A stretch of DNA of 64,000 nucleotides, taken from positions 2,852,001 through 2,916,000 of the forward strand of contig CP051229.1 of assembly GCA_017792365.1 (NCBI GenBank), read 5' to 3'. The stretch is from Hyphomonas sp. Its GTDB lineage: Bacteria > Pseudomonadota > Alphaproteobacteria > Caulobacterales > Hyphomonadaceae. The translations under genes and the position numbers were made by a program. Every line of letters starts with the position of its first letter. Within the stretch, counting starts at the first letter, position 1. Shown here piece after piece: positions 63,480-64,000 of the stretch. The notes under the pieces were generated by a model. The model searched no databases, had not been told where the DNA came from, and saw only the letters and a program-made list of their open reading frames with translations.

Positions 63480-64000
63480 TTGGAAGTCTCCCTCTTGGAT
63501 TGCCGGCTCTTCCGCGCCGGCTTTGGTTGTTTGGCGATTTCGCGTTTGATGTTTTCCGGCAGCGGCCCCCGCCGGCCGCTCAGAATTGCTTCGAATGCAT
63601 CTGCGAAGAATGGAACGAGCAGGTCGTACCCGTTCGACAGGTCGTCGGACTTGCAGTCACCGTCCGACAGGTGATCCATCCGCCCCGTGTTCGCAAACGT
63701 CAGCACCAGCGCGCCCGAGAAGAAGTGATAGCACCAGTAGTAGTGTCCCTCCGGCGCGCCGGGCGAGGCCAGCCTCATGGCGTTGATGAATTTCTGGACG
63801 AACGGGTCGAAATGCTCCCGCCAGACCTCGGGCGCCCATTCGAGCGACAATGAGGAGTGGGCAAGAAGCTTGAACCAGGAACGCCAGCCGGGATCGCCGG
63901 ACTGCGCGTGCACGAGATAGGGTTTGGTGTAGGCGATGATGACGTCTTCGAGCGTCGGCTTGCCGCTGGCCTGATCGATGCAGGCCTGCAACGCCGCCTC
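63476..64000 (-). CDS. TetR/AcrR-family regulator, C-terminal part (5' end outside window)
   Basis: At least 175 residues, open to the right edge of the window. The sequence 'DPGWRSWFKLLAHSSLSLEWAPEVWREHFDPFVQKFINAMR', 'YYWCYHFFSGALVLTFANTGRMDHLSDGDCKSDDL' and 'LLVPFFADAFEAIL' matches the C-terminal ligand domain of TetR regulators found beside TonB receptor and degradation genes. The helix-turn-helix is not in the window. The C-terminus is a very basic tail (KPARKSRQSKRETSK). Its stop overlaps the TonB receptor start, so the regulator is cotranscribed with its presumed target operon. Confidence 0.78.
   Translation of the reverse strand, partial: EAALQACIDQASGKPTLEDVIIAYTKPYLVHAQSGDPGWRSWFKLLAHSSLSLEWAPEVWREHFDPFVQKFINAMRLASPGAPEGHYYWCYHFFSGALVLTFANTGRMDHLSDGDCKSDDLSNGYDLLVPFFADAFEAILSGRRGPLPENIKREIAKQPKPARKSRQSKRETSK

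Overview
The window is GC-rich Gram-negative chromosomal DNA. Gene content points to an alphaproteobacterium, probably a marine or freshwater heterotroph of the Caulobacterales, Hyphomonadaceae or Sphingomonadales type. The indicators are several TonB-dependent receptors, a NasT/NasS-controlled nitrate assimilation locus with an NrtABC-type ABC importer, TadE/TadG-like pseudopilus proteins, a periplasmic quinoprotein, a c-di-GMP phosphodiesterase and many hybrid sensor kinases. I saw no rRNA, tRNA, IS element, prophage or CRISPR array.

Layout. 1-10.4 kb: a TonB receptor cut by the left edge, a LysR regulator divergent from an aminotransferase plus beta-keto-acid cleavage enzyme pair, and a convergent operon (Gfo/Idh oxidoreductase, aldo/keto reductase, Fe/2-oxoglutarate oxygenase, amino acid permease, TatA-like protein). 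Together these look like an uncharacterised amino-acid-type catabolic locus. 10.4-24.6 kb: nitrate assimilation. Porin, nasT and nasS read rightwards. The operon nrtA-nrtB-nrtCD-nirB-nirD-nasA-SUMT reads leftwards. Both transcripts have leader hairpins that resemble ANTAR-protein targets. 24.9-31.4 kb: a secreted or periplasmic oxidation locus (PQQ dehydrogenase fused to cytochrome c, two paralogous exported proteins of unknown function, an esterase, a TetR regulator) with the same 18-bp dyad in front of both outer transcription units. 31.4-33.7 kb: an FAD monooxygenase with a divergent LysR regulator.

33.9-48.4 kb: a signalling and surface-attachment region. It holds two hybrid histidine kinases, a response regulator with an EAL domain, TadG-like and TadE-like proteins, and a compact five-gene chaperone-usher pilus operon with two chaperones. 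49-52 kb: small exported proteins, including a haloalkane-dehalogenase-like lipoprotein and an outer membrane barrel. 52.2-56.4 kb: a four-gene two-component cluster with overlapping start and stop codons. 56.5-58.8 kb: the Tex RNA-binding protein. 58.8-64 kb: a leftward TetR, TonB receptor, MFS transporter, alpha/beta hydrolase operon.

A caution for any user: at least a dozen genes are interrupted by one-base indels, mostly losses in short G or C runs. In each case the protein resumes cleanly in the next frame. This is more like consensus error in the assembly than real gene decay, so the frameshifted genes are annotated here as whole genes.
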